DNA of 64,000 bases from Pardosa pseudoannulata. Its lineage: Eukaryota > Arthropoda > Arachnida > Araneae > Lycosidae. The notes below the pieces were generated by a model that saw only the letters and a list, made by a program, of their open reading frames with translations, searched no databases and was not told where the DNA came from. Shown in pieces: positions 49,917 to 62,846 of this stretch; the first letter of the stretch is position 1; the number at the start of each line of letters is the position of its first letter. A program made the position numbers and the translations under genes. The DNA is taken from NCBI GenBank assembly GCA_032207245.1, contig CM063503.1, positions 59,258,817 to 59,322,816 on the forward strand. The letters run 5' to 3'.

Positions 49917-50383
49917 GGGGCTTCCAGTAGATTTCACTTTAACTGAATCTGAAGTCTGTCAGATTGTCATAGGAAAATAGACGAATAGTGGAACAGGTGA
50001 GTCAGATGAATAATCTCTTGATAGTCAGCCACCTTCTACAAGTGCTGAAATGAGAAATGCATTAAAAGTGTACAAATGTGGAGTACAATACCGCTTCGGT
50101 GACTTAAAAAAACATTATGATTACGAATAATTTATCAATGAGCTTCTTAGAAAAAGTTGTAGACAGTCAACAATTGATTAATTTTTTTAATTATGTATAA
50201 AATTCTCCTGTTTTAAATGATAATATACAGTACATAAATATAAGGTGAGTTTTTTTATTTTATTTTGAAATTTAGTACAAGTGAATTAAAGTGGAGGGTA
50301 GGGGTAAATTTACCTATTTTTGCATATCGTTTATTATTATCAAAATCCTGGTGTCCCAAACTGATCACATTAAGAGTCCACTG
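49917..50383 (+). pseudogene. Tigger transposase C-terminal tail and 3' end
   Basis: The plus strand reads EGLPVDFTLTESEVCQIVI, then in another frame QPPSTSAEMRNALKV and CGVQYRFGDLKKHYDYE, followed by non-coding sequence to the terminal repeat. Mirror of 9,615-10,083. Confidence 0.65.
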
Positions 50384-50647
50384 TATATATCTTTGTTATA
50401 AATCTTAGTCCATCTATAAAAGCTGATATTAAAAGAAGTATGAAAAATGAAAAATTATGCAAAATAGTTCAAAAAATTTGTAATCAAAACTTAGTCCTAT
50501 AGAAATTAAAATCTCAAACACACCTTAAAAGTCTATACCATAAAAAATAGTATATATCTAAAAAACACTGAGAAGTGTATGATAGATTCATATTATTTCT
50601 CGATTCAAGAGATTTCGAGTCATATTTGACATATTTAAATAAAGATA
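50384..50647 (+). repeat. Interspersed repeat R, right piece
   Basis: Aligns with 12,312-12,590, for example AAAAGTCTA, GTATGATRGATTCATA and CAAGAGATTT. It ends in TA, where mariner begins. Confidence 0.8.
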
Positions 50648-51290
50648 CGAGGATTACTCTGAAATTTTTGAGATACACGCAGACTAGAATTTACAAATTA
50701 AAAATAACTGTTTAATTTTAAAATACAAAGTATTTTAACACAGTAGACAATTTTTTACTGACTTACTTCAACTTGTTTAGCGTAAAATAAATTTTAAACA
50801 GCAGAGAAAATGGAGTTGACACGAGACATTTTTGCGCTATGATTTTCTACGATTTTAAAGCAGGATTAAATCAAGAAGAATGCTTTCAACGGTTGTAATT
50901 GGCATTTGGTGATGAATCTCCAGCTTGGTACTGTATTCAGATGGTTTAAAGAATTTAGCAGAGGTCACAATTTTCTTCAGGATGAAGAACACACAGGAAG
51001 GCCACAGTAATCCCAGATAATCTGTCTGCCATACGAAAAATGTTAATAGATGATAATCACTGTACCTATCAAATTATATAGAAGAAACTTAACATTGGAT
51101 CCATAGTCATACACAAAATTATTAATGAAGAATTACATATGAAAAAGTAGTTTACTGCTGGGTTCACCATAATCTAATTGAGCACCAAAAAGGAGAGTGT
51201 GTCAGCATCAGTAAAGAAACTCTTAAATTGCTAAATGATGGTAGTCCCGCATCATTTCTAAAACTGTAATGGGTAATGAAAAAAAATTTT
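50648..51290 (+). mobile_element. mariner-like transposon remnant (right arm)
   Basis: Starts CGAGGATTACTCTG after TA. A degenerate transposase N-terminus from about 50,811 shows MELTRDIF, TVFRWFKEFSRG, DEEHTGRPQ and DDNHCTYQII in mixed frames. The catalytic part and second terminal repeat are absent. Same insertion as 8,745-9,350. Confidence 0.85.
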
Positions 51291-51488
51291 ACCTATACAA
51301 TAATAAAAAAATAAAAAAACAAAAGTAAAATTTTTAAAAACCATTAAAAAGAATGTACAGTTTAAAATAATCCATAGAGAGTGCAGGCAAATCAACACTG
51401 ATGACAAAAATATTAACAATATCCCTGAATTTTAAGAAATGATTTACAGAAGTAAAAACAATAATGTAAGTCCTTCTGTCGCTCTCTA

Positions 51489-51506
51489 CATATATATATA
51501 TATATA

Positions 51507-51550
<44 letters not shown>
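51489..51550. repeat. (TA)n microsatellite with TGTGTG core
   Basis: Mirror of 8,408-8,507, shorter and with a different interruption. Confidence 0.95.
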
Positions 51551-51552
<2 letters not shown>

Positions 51553-51585
51553 TGTTGTAAAGAAGAAAAGTTGCCCAATACATAC

Positions 51586-51749
51586 TGTCATATATCGATA
51601 CCTGTGCTTCCCTTTCATATCGATAACTGTTCAGTATGTAACCGTAACTGTGGAGTGAAGAATAAAATGTTGTTGACATGTAGCTTGTGTATTCACTGCT
51701 TTGCTAATTTATTGAACCTACCTTATAAATTAGAAATATATGTATGACA
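51586..51749 (+). repeat. 5' LTR, right-arm Gypsy element
   Basis: 164 bp, TGTCATA...ATGACA, followed directly by the primer binding site. Confidence 0.95.
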
Positions 51750-51826
51750 TGGCGCAGTCAGTAGTTATTTGTATAATATCATATTGATTTGCTGTTTGAA
51801 ACTTGTAAAAATAAGTTTGTTTCGAT

Positions 51827-52650
51827 TTGAGTCAAAAAGAATGTTTTCACTTTCGGTTTCACCATGGATGGATTAAAACCCCAAATGGTCTTTCCTTCAA
51901 AGGTAATTTGGCTGCAAACTGGAAGAAATTCAAACAGTCATTTGAAATACATATGTTTGCATCCAGTGCTGTTTCCAAACCAGAGGAAACAAAAATAGCA
52001 ATATTATTGCATGTGATAGGAGAAGATGCCGTGGAGAAATACAGTATGTTCAAGTTCACAGATGAAGATAAAAAAAAGTATGTAAAAGTAATTGAGGCAC
52101 TTGAAAATTATTGTTTACCCCAGAGTAATGAAAGTGTTGATCGTCATATTTTCTTCTCAAGAACTCAACAACCGGGAGAAAATTTCGATGAATTTCTTAC
52201 TCAGCTAAAGAAGCTAAGTCTTAACTGCAGATTTGGTACGTTGAAAGAAAGCTTAATAAAGGACAGAATAATAAGTGGTATTGGTAATAAAAATCTGAAA
52301 GATAGATTATTAAGAGAAGGTCAACTAACTCTGGATAAATGAGTTAAAATATGTAAAGCATCGGAATTGGCAGAAATGCAATTGAAAACAATGAATGATG
52401 AAAATAATGTGGATTCAGTAAAGGTGAAAAAGAACTTTAAAACGTATGAAAGAGCATTACCAAACAAGAACAAGAAAAATGAAATGAAAATGAAATCAAA
52501 ACAAATGGAAGATCCAGGTAAGTTTAATAAAATTTGTTGAAAATGTGGCACATCTCGTGCACTTTTTAACTGTCCTGCTTTTAATAAAATTTGTCTATAT
52601 TATAAAAAACGAAATCATTTTGCTAAAATGTGTTTTAGAAAAAGAGTTAA
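51827..52650 (+). pseudogene. Gypsy Gag (right arm), stop-interrupted
   Basis: The main frame, 51,827-52,342, has the same capsid motifs as the left copy and ends at the same TGA (52,340). A frameshift near the start alters the first residues before KTPNGLSFKGN. Downstream sequence continues with the basic stretch and cysteine-rich knuckle-like segment to about 52,640, interrupted by a stop (TTTGTTGAAAATG) at 52,538. Confidence 0.88.
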
Positions 52651-52799
52651 TTATATTTCTAATGAACCAGTTCTGGTTAGTAATATACAGCCAGATTCCA
52701 ATGAAGAATATATTTTAGAGGAAATTAAATTGAATATAAATTCAAATGACTGGATAGAAAAACTTAAAGTGATTATTTTAAAAATATCTGTATGTTAAA

Positions 52800-52994
52800 T
52801 TGGACATGAGAGCACAATGTAATGTATTGCCATATAGAAAATTTAAACAACTAAATCTAAGAGAAGATTCAATAAGAAATACACAGGCTATTTTAAGTAA
52901 TTACAGTGGTTCAAAAATTGATGTTCTTGGTAAATGTATTTTAAAATGTGAAACACGAAGTGGATTGAAAAGTGAGATAGAATTTCAAATGTGA
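52800..52994 (+). pseudogene. Gypsy aspartic protease fragment (right arm)
   Basis: Starts MDMRAQCNVLPYRKF. The active-site threonine kept in the left copy is methionine here, and the glycine position is R in both. Confidence 0.8.
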
Positions 52995-53009
52995 AGATAA
53001 TGTTCCAGC

Positions 53010-53800
53010 CATTTTGGGTTTAAAAACAATTCAACAGTTAGGTCTAATTAGAAGAATAGATGCTGTAGAAAGACAGATAATTATAAATGGGTTAAGAAAA
53101 AATATAATGAATTATTTCTGGGTTTTGGTCAAATTGCTGATTATGACTATGAAATTAAACTTAAAGAGGGAGCAGTTGGAACTATAGAACCCTGTAGAAG
53201 ACCTCCATTAAGTCTTATGAATTCTCTGAAGCAAGAATTTGTTGCGTATGGAACATGATCTTATTATTAAATAAGTGAATCACTCTACAGAATTTGTCAA
53301 TTCTCTAGTTATAGTTCTAGTTATAGTCTCTAGTTATAGTTCTGATTCTAGTTCAGATCTTACTACTTTTAATACACCATTTGGTAGATATTGATTCTTA
53401 AAATGCTGTATGGAATAAATTCAGCTCCTGAAGTTTTCCATAAATGTTTTACTGAGATTTTTGATGGAATTGAAGGGGTTGAAATTTATATAGATGATAT
53501 ATATTGATTTGGGGTGAAAATAAAGAAACTCATGATAGAAGACTAAAACCAGTTTTAGATAAAGCTCGAGAGAAAAACGTTAAGTTCAATTATAACAAAT
53601 GTAAATTTGGAACAGAAGAAGTAAAATACATGGGTTATACATTTTCCAAAGAAGGGCTTAAACCTGATGAGGAAAAAATACAAGCAACTTTGAAAATGAA
53701 GATGCCAATGAATGTTAAAGAATTAGAAACTTTTTTTAGGGATGATTACGTATGTGTCTTGATTCATTCCAAATGTTTCAGAAAAAAAAAGCTGTATTAA
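53010..53800 (+). pseudogene. Gypsy reverse transcriptase (right arm), internally deleted
   Basis: The fingers start (about 53,160-53,290) is followed by a region in which ~145 bases present in the left copy are replaced by short TCTAGTTATAGT repeats (53,312-53,360). The palm resumes with DLTTFNTPFGRY and keeps the active-site aspartate pair at about 53,490, but a one-base shift follows it. Frame 53,504-53,800 covers the thumb. Non-functional. Confidence 0.9.
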
Positions 53801-53814
53801 GAGATCTACTTAGA

Positions 53815-54523
53815 AAAAATGTGTTGTGGCAGTGGAATCATGAACACGAAGAAGCTTTTAAAAATTTAAAGAAAGTATTAGTTGAACAAACCGGTATAAT
53901 TATATTTTGATTGTAAGAGTCCTATAAAGCTGTCTGTAGATGTTTCACAATCTGGATTAGGAGCTGTTCTTTTACAAAATAATTTACCAGTAGCTTATGC
54001 ATCTAGATCATTAACAGAAACTCAGAAAAATTACGCACAAATTGAAAAAGAAACACTTGCGATAGTATTTGGATGTGAAAAATTCAATCATTATGTCTTT
54101 GGAAATAATTTTATTGTTGAAAGTGATCATAAACCATTGGAAGCTATTTTTAAGAAACCATTGAATAAGTGTCCTCTACGTCTCCAGAGGATGAGAATTC
54201 GCTTACAACCGTATGATTTTACTATTAAATTCAAACTTGGAAAAGAACTTGCAATAGCTGATGTACTATCTAGATCATTCTTAGAAGAAAAAAGTAATGC
54301 ATTTGAAGAAGAAATAGAAGCTTATTTATGTATGGTAAATGCAGAAGTGGTTATGTCGCCTGAAAAAGAAAAAAAGTTTTTAGATGCAACCAAGGATGAT
54401 GAAGAATTACATATTGTTTTAAAATTAATTAAAAATGGGTGGCCTAACAATAAATCAAAAGTACCAGAAAAAGTAAAAGCTTATTTTCATTTTAGAGAAG
54501 AACTTACAGAATTGAATGGTTGA
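53815..54523 (+). pseudogene. Gypsy RNase H (right arm)
   Basis: Shows SVDVSQSGLGAVLLQ, AYASRSLTETQKNYAQ, SDHKPLEA and ADVLSRS. Open from about 53,927 to the stop at 54,521 in one register, longer than in the left copy. A frameshift near 53,905 separates it from RT. Confidence 0.88.
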
Positions 54524-54529
54524 ATTTTT

Positions 54530-55735
54530 AAAAATTAATGTGTAGAAGTTCCTAAAAATCTACGTAAGTTAATGTTAGAAAGAATACATTATAATCGTAT
54601 GGGAATTGACGAGTGCAAAAGTCGTGCAAGGGAAATTCTTTTCTGGCCTGGAATGAGTAAAGATATTGAAGATTTAATTTTAAATTGTTCTACATGTTTG
54701 AAGTATCAAAAACACAATACCAAGGAACCATTAATGCCAAAGGAAGTACCATACAGACCATGGGAAACATTAGGTACAGATTTATTTCATCTAAATGGGA
54801 AGAATTATTTGATTGTAATTGATTATTTTAGCAAGTTTGTTGAAATTGGACAGTTACAGGAGATTACAAGCATTAGTACTATCAAATTATTAAAATCTAT
54901 GTTTGCTAGATATGGTATACCAAAACTCTTATATTCTGACAATGGTCCTCAGTACAGTAACAAAGAGTTTAAGAAATTTGTTAATGAATGGAATTTTGAA
55001 CATAAATTATCTAGCTCTGAATTTGCACAATCAAATGGTATGGTAGAGCGATATATTCAAACAGTAAAGAAGTTGTTGCTAAAAGCAAAATCTGATAGTA
55101 AAGATCAATATTTAGTTCTACTTGAATAACGAAATACTCCAATTTCCAAAACTTTACCATCCCCTTCAGAAATATTATTTGGAAGAAAAATAAATTGATT
55201 ATTGCCAATAAGGGAATCTGTTGAACAAGTAAACAAAAATTTAGACGTAAGAAGTAAGCTCTTGGAAAGACAGGAAATGCAAAAATATTATTTTGACAAG
55301 AGTTCAAAAGAGCTCAAACCATTAGGCGAAGGAGATAATGTTTTTCTTTTCAAATCTGGATCAGGACCCTGGGAAAGCAGAAAAATTGTTTCAAGTCCTA
55401 ACAGACCACGATCTTATAAAATTCTAAAATCTGATGGAAACACAATTGAAAGAAATTGCAGAGCAATACTAAAAGGTCCTAGGAATATGAAGTTTCAGAT
55501 AAGAAAATCTCATTTGGTACAAAATGGTGAAAACCTGAATTTAACTGAAAATGATTCCAGACAAAATATTGTGAAAAAGGAAAGAGAAGAGCCAAAGGTA
55601 AGAGATATTCCTGGTAGTTTATCTGCCAGAAAAATATCCTCTAATTCAGATCATGTACAAAATCCTATATTTACAAGAACTGGTAGACTTGTCCGAAAAC
55701 CTACGTATCTTAGAGACTTTGTAACTTCTTAAATA
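54530..55735 (+). pseudogene. Gypsy integrase (right arm)
   Basis: Frame 54,572-55,129 holds the zinc-binding CSTCLKYQK and the D, D, E core (LGTDLFHL, YSDNGPQYS, NGMVERY); it ends at a stop at 55,127 where the left copy reads on. Frame 55,202-55,732 holds the C-terminal domain and runs 29 codons further than the left copy, to TGRLVRKPTYLRDF, because it lacks the left copy's extra base. Confidence 0.9.
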
Positions 55736-55801
55736 TAAATGTTTTTCTTTGATATTGTTTAAATGTTCTTATCTCTGAATTCTTTTTTTTTTAAAGGGAG
55801 A

Positions 55802-55965
55802 TGTCATATATCGATACATGTGCTTCCCTTTCGTATCGATAACTGTTCAGTATGTACGAGTAACTGTGGAGATTAGAATAAAATGTTGTTGACATGTAGT
55901 TTATGTATTCACTGCTCTGCTATTTTATTGAACATACCTTATAAATTAGAAATATATGTATGACA
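55802..55965 (+). repeat. 3' LTR, right-arm Gypsy element
   Basis: 164 bp; follows the purine tract and ends ATGACA before CATAC. Confidence 0.95.
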
Positions 55966-55970
55966 CATAC

Positions 55971-58427
55971 TTGTAAAACAACCTTTGCAAGAGTTTTGAT
56001 TAAAATGAAATGATGAAAAGCATATCTACAGACATTGCAGTATTTACAGCAGGAACACTGTCTGCTCTGTTCTTTTGAAGCTATGCCCAAAAGCATTAAT
56101 AAAGGTATAATAAATGTTTTTGCTATATATAGTTTTAATTACTACCAAAATACCAGGAACAAAACTTAACATTATAATGGTATGCCCAAACAATATTTAA
56201 CATATGTTATACAGAAATTTTATGTTACATAAAGTTGAAATTGCAATCAAAAGACGAGCATAACTTAATATTACCATAGTCTTAAATACCAGATTTTGTC
56301 CTTACAGATAATAATATTTCACTTATGACCCACAACATAATCACTCATTATATTGAAATTTTTTGTTATATGGAGTTCAGAGTGCAACCAAATAGGAAAT
56401 TACACAATTAGACATTACAGCAGACTTACAAAAAAAAAAAAAAAATTTTGATTTCCTATGGTTAATAAATTTAGTTAACCCTCACAACATAGTTACTCCT
56501 AATTTAGAATTTTTTTACTATAAAGAGTACAGAATACAACTATAACGAAAGAAAGTACAAGTCTAGACATTATAAAAGTCCTAAAAAAACATGTTTGACC
56601 TTCTACAACTAATAGCTTTCAGTTATCTAATATACATACATTTGAAATAAGAACATTCATAAATATATGCAAAAATCAAGAGAAGAGTAGTCAAAACTAC
56701 TTCAATATACAAACTGGAAAGTTAAAGATTTAAAATTAAAGTTTCCATGGCATGGGTGTTCGTAGCCGTTCGGAATCTGATTTAAGCAGTAACTCCCGGT
56801 CCCATTAGCCCTTGAGACCGCAGTGCTCCCAAAAAACCCATTAGCCATCGCATCTATTAATTTCTTATTTTATCTTCTAAAATTCTTTTATTATCCTACG
56901 AATAAACTATTACATATCTTTTTTTACTTTTGAATCACACATCTTAATTTTTTAATTTTTTTCAATTAAGAATTAATAAATTAACCTTTATCCAGCTTCA
57001 TCTTTAGATTTGCATTTATTTTTAGTCTCTATTTTCAACTGTTTTTTAACCCTTATAAGGATTTCTTTAACGAATTTATATTTTGCCTTCATTACGAGGG
57101 ATTAGATTTTTGATCCAGTCAACTAACAAGTAACATACCAACTCGGAAAATAGAACTCGGTTGAAAACCAGAAATTTACTGCTCGCAATACAGCAATTCT
57201 GTGCAACGTCACGAACTACTATAATGCCCTTCCCATTCATTTTCATGTTTACAACATACAATAGGTAAACAATAAACTGCCCTTCTGTTTGAAACTAAAA
57301 CCAGAATTGTCAGAAGTTGAGATTTGCCCTGCTGCGTGAAATCGCCTTATTGGTAGAGATAATGTCTACAGACATTTTAATTAAAATCAATGAAAAAAGT
57401 TTTTCTTAACATGATGTTTGATTTATTATTATTATTATTATTATTATATACTTTGGGATTATTCCAGAATTTAAGTATAAGGAATGTGCTAGATACATCT
57501 TTGACAATAAAACTGAATTAAATTTCATTAATCAAACTTATAAAGATGCTTCAAAATATTAAGGTTATAAAATAGCTTATAAAGAGGTTTTAAAATATTA
57601 AAGTTATAAAATATTTATATATTGAAGAGATACTTATTTCAGATTGATCATCAACTCTTATTGTACACCAAAGTAATTTGGTGCACTCAACTATTACATA
57701 TTTAAATTTTTAGGCAATTTTTAATGCTATGTCTAATTTGTGGAGCTATTTAAAATATCATTCTGCTGTAGAATATCGGAATCTAAATTGCAGATAAGAA
57801 CCGTCTTTCTACTTTAAAAAATTAAGATATAGTTTTTAGTTATTTATTTATTTTTAATAATTTATTGTTAATTTAAAATTTTGTTTAACTGAATTATAAT
57901 GAATCGTCAAAATTTTACTCTTATAAATTAAAAAAAAATATCTGCGTCAAATTTAGGGCATTAAATTTTTCAAACCCTAACATTTGTTGTGTTGGGAAGA
58001 GTCTGTGAAAAAGAAAAGTTTAAAAAAAAATCGTCCAAATAAATTCTTTTTTATTGAAATTCAAATTCTTGAGACATAAAATTGTTTCGCGTCTTCATGA
58101 TAATATACAGACACAGTTACAAAAAACATTAAAATGTAAAAGTGCGAAGTGTTGCTAAATAGTTTTATTTGCGGAGTTTCCTGTTTAAGAGCACAATAAC
58201 TTTTATAAATATTCCAAGCACAGTGATCAAAAAAAGTTAAAATTCATTTGTTCTTTAATGCAAGTGATTGATTTTTAGAAGAACCGAATCACATGTTTAG
58301 TTTATAACTTTTCAGTTCTACACTCTGCAAGTTGTAGGTCATATTATGCTTTTGCGTACGGTCTATGCTATTATGTACGGTCTACTATTCTTGCTTTACG
58401 AACTCTATTGATTGTCACTTAACATTT
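55971..58427. other. Inverted-duplication arm, non-coding
   Basis: Mirror of 1,397-3,843. It includes the SINE family 1 tail at about 56,745-56,860 (+), a (TTA)n run at 57,421-57,450, and no gene. Confidence 0.6.
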
Positions 58428-58827
<400 letters not shown>

Positions 58828-58855
58828 GCGTACGGTCCATATGTGCAGGGGTGTG

Positions 58856-59153
58856 CACTGCACAACCTGGTAAAATTTTGAGGGACAATAATTTCTGCAC
58901 CTATGTCTACCTATCGTTATATGGTATATAATAAATATTATTTATAATATATTAAAATATGTAGCTTGTTTGTATTCCCGCAGTATGTGCGGTACTAGGT
59001 GCTTCACTGCACACCCTAGGTAAATTCTGAGTGTACAATAATTTCTGCACCTAAATGTCTACGCTTCGTTATATGGTATATAATAAATATTATTTATAGT
59101 ATATTAAATATTATGTTGATTTGCTTGTTTGTATTCCCGCAGTATGTGCGGTA
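58856..59153. repeat. 149-bp tandem duplication, right arm only
   Basis: Two copies start CACTGCACA at 58,856 and 59,005, both running through TAATTTCTGCACCTA, ATATGGTATATAATAAATAT and CCGCAGTATGTGCGGTACTA. The left arm (about 845-1,010) has one. Confidence 0.9.
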
Positions 59154-59821
59154 CTAGGTACTGCACCTAGCTCGCAAACGAACATAGGAATTTCTGATGT
59201 GTACGCACTGCGCTCTAAATTGAAAATCACGATTTATATGTATGGGCTACTGGAAAAGAGCAGCATACTGTGGCACTGAGGCAAGTGCAGCTATTTTTCC
59301 TGCACTTGGCATTCAGAATCATCCGAAGGTACGGTTTATTACGCGTTGTATTAGAGCGGGGACCTTTTTTTCTGTTTTTTAACTAATTAACTGGCCACAC
59401 GATTTTGCGGACGGTTAAATGTTTAAATTTATATATTGTAAGGTTTTGTTTTCAAGGAAATATAAAAGAAGTATTTCATCAATATAAAGTGAAATGTTTT
59501 AGTGTGGTAAATTAATTAATGGTGCTACGTTCGCTGAACATATAAGTTTTTTCGTAGAAGCCCGAAGCGTTGCTTTTTCGACTCCGATATACCATACAAC
59601 AAAAGACATGATTTTCGCTTCAGTGCTAGTAGAATTCTCATGTTTAGCTGTTTTTATAGTTATAGCTCGACTACTCGTAGGTAAATATTTTATTTATTGT
59701 AATCTTTAAATTTATATTCATAATAAATAACCTGTTTCAGAATGGAGATGTCTCAATAACTAAAGATTTATTGTAAAATTCATGTTCTCTGCCACCCTAC
59801 ATGAAAACCTACCGCAAGCCA

Positions 59822-59824
<3 letters not shown>

Positions 59825-59919
<95 letters not shown>

Positions 59920-59960
59920 CATATATATATATATATATTTCTTTTAAGTGTTAAAATAAC

Positions 59961-59996
<36 letters not shown>

Positions 59997-60003
59997 CGTG
60001 TGT
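59825..60003. repeat. (TA)n and (GT)n compound microsatellite
   Basis: A long TA array, a short unique spacer (TTTCTTTTAAGTGTTAAAAT), a second TA run and a GT run. Mirror of 55-179 at its left part. Confidence 0.93.
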
Positions 60004-60526
<523 letters not shown>

Positions 60527-60530
60527 TTAT

Positions 60531-62746
60531 TGATTGGCGAAATTCATTGAAGTCACAAAACAGTACCAGCAACAGAAAAGTTAATACCTGCACTAAAGGA
60601 AAAAATAATTTTCCATAGGAACAACAAAGAAGTTTTTTAACAATATTTGCTGTTACCAAATTATTTTCATAATCTGAAATATATTTTTATATATATATTT
60701 ATTTCCTTTTAATTATACTAGTGTTGATGGAAAGTAGTTTTAGGCATTAATAATTGGAATATATTCTAAATAATACTGAATAATTATTATATTTTACAAA
60801 AATCGCAATGCTGTATATATTAAAACTTGGTAAACATACGAAATTTCTATTTTCTAAAAGGTTTAACCTTTTCTATACATGCAAATATTCAAAAGAGGAT
60901 ACGTTAACCACGTTCAAACATTTATGCTGTGAAAAATGAAAAAGAATAAGAAAATTAAAATATTCTTTGATATCGATTAAAGTTTAGAGAAACGATATTT
61001 AATATGCTAGAAAAGAAAAACAGAAACAGAAAATGGAGTGTATTACTTGAAACTTCAATGTCATACTGTTAACTGTAACTGCGTGTAAATGTCTATAAAG
61101 TTCCGCAAACTCCAATTGTTCTGAATATACATCTTCAGAAGATCGCTTTTCCGAAGGAAGAATTTTGGAGGTACCCAACGAGTGGTGAGTAAACTTCAGT
61201 TCCCTTAAATTTACCTATGATTTTGCTTTGTCATAATTTAAATACTTCAACCATGTTAATAATTATTATACTTTAAACAAAGCATAAAAAACTTCGCCAC
61301 ACAGTATATTTCAGAATAGAATTTCAATGAGAAAACGAAAGTTTAATTCTATCAAATTTTGTTTCTTATATTCTTCAGTTTTATATAAAAAAAAAAGCTT
61401 TCTTAAAGTGCTCTAAGTGCTGCGTTGATTGATTTATTAAAAATATCTTTGAAAAGAACTATAATTTCAAAATTGCATGTTCTCAAATGTTCATTAATCA
61501 GTCATACCCTACATACTCATGACTTGCTCTTAATATAGGAACTTAAAGGAAGAAATCAAAAACACTTATTAACTATAAAAGTTTTATAAATCTTAAAATT
61601 TATAGTTTATTATTATATCGTAAAATATTAGTTAGAGTTTTAATTTCGGAACACAAAAACGCATATTTATTGTGCTATCAATTTGCAGTAAGTAGGGGTA
61701 AATTGTTTACAAAAAAAAAAAAAAAATTAAGCCAAGAGTATTTTGAACTCTAATGATGTTAAACATAATATTTTGAATATGTTTGGGACTTTATTAATAT
61801 TTTCTTTATTGGGGTGAGTTGATATCGGTATTTTCTGTTGAACGACACATAACGTAAACGTTGTTTCCGACGCAGATCAGACTAATAGGCCTAATTCAGG
61901 CTACAGAATAAGGTATATTCTAGTTAGAACTTTCTTTCAATTATAATCAGTAGAATGAAGTGTGGAATTTTGCAGAATTTTTGTTCTTATTCTTCGTGGT
62001 ATTAATTGTACACAGTTTTTGTTGATTTTCTGCCATTTAAATAAACCATGCAAAATATTTCACAAAGGGAACTTTAAGTTTGGATTTGAGCTAGAAATTT
62101 AAAAGGTTAACATTAAAACACGTAGAACTACTTATTTTTATTTTATGAGTATAATTACTAGAAATATTTCGGTTAACTTTAAATGCGTTTTTCTCAAAAC
62201 GGTCAGTTTATTATTTTTATTTTTTATTTTCACGCAATGTAAATAAACTTACACATATTAATTTCAAATTTTCAATTTAAGCGTATTATAATATTAAAAT
62301 GAACCTGCTTTTACCTTTGAATTTGTATTTTTATTTTTCTTGGTGTTTATAGTACGTAAAATATAATTTTCAAATACCATTGAATTTCAAATAGCATCTC
62401 GATTTGTGTTAGTCTCTGTGCACTAAGCGAGATAAACTTTGAACTCTTTAAAACAAGGGCGTACGTTTATTTTAGGAAAAATTCTTAATTTTTCCAGAAC
62501 CAAAGTAAACTCGGGGAAAATCATAGCTAGTTGTATAAAAGAAATGACAAATATTTTAAGATTTTAGTTTAGGTGGCTATGTTTTATTACACGAAAGATA
62601 AACAGACTTGGGCATACTCTTTATAGCTGATTCCGAACGTCTAAAAACGTCCATGCCATCAGCTAGACTCGAGCCCACAAACCAAAGAGCAACGCCCTAC
62701 CCATTCAGTCAATGTTCGGATTTCAGAGTTTGGATACGGTGTTGAG
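60531..62746 (+). repeat. Diverged direct duplication block, copy 2
   Basis: Aligns with 17,342-19,778 and stops at the N gap. Includes the promoter/exon pair, the conserved island (61,743-62,035) and the SINE remnant (about 62,590-62,720, -). Confidence 0.9.
61094..61190 (+). promoter_or_regulatory. Paralogous TATA promoter and exon donor
   Basis: TATAAAG at 61,094-61,100; the initiator position is degraded (CTGAATA instead of TCAGTT); the donor GTGAGT lies at 61,185. The exon would be about 60 nt. Whether it is still used, and for what gene, cannot be seen because the block runs into the gap. Confidence 0.45.
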
Positions 62747-62846
62747 NNNNNNNNNNNNNNNNNNNNNNNNNNNNNNNNNNNNNNNNNNNNNNNNNNNNNN
62801 NNNNNNNNNNNNNNNNNNNNNNNNNNNNNNNNNNNNNNNNNNNNNN
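62747..62846. other. Assembly gap, 100 N
   Basis: Exactly 100 N. The sequence to its right is a near-identical copy of 40,059 onward. Confidence 1.

Larger units (their letters stand above)
46278..50383 (+). mobile_element. Tigger/pogo transposon with nested LINE
   Basis: Terminal inverted repeats: CAGGGGACTCCACTTAATG at 46,278 and its imperfect inverse TTAAGAGTCCACTG ending 50,383, both next to TA. The 5' transposase part is at 46,700-47,155, the 3' part at 49,917-50,383. Between them lies a LINE in the opposite orientation. Even without the LINE (about 1.35 kb left) the catalytic centre is missing, so it had lost its core before or during LINE insertion. Confidence 0.82.
51586..55965 (+). 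mobile_element. Ty3/Gypsy LTR retrotransposon, right-arm copy
   Basis: 4,380 bp against 4,523 bp for the left copy. LTRs 51,586-51,749 and 55,802-55,965 (164 bp each), target-site duplication CATAC at 51,581-51,585 and 55,966-55,970, primer binding site TGGCGCAGTCAGTAG at 51,750-51,764, purine tract AAAGGGAGA at 55,793-55,801. Most of the length difference is one deletion in the reverse transcriptase at about 53,290-53,350. Confidence 0.97.
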
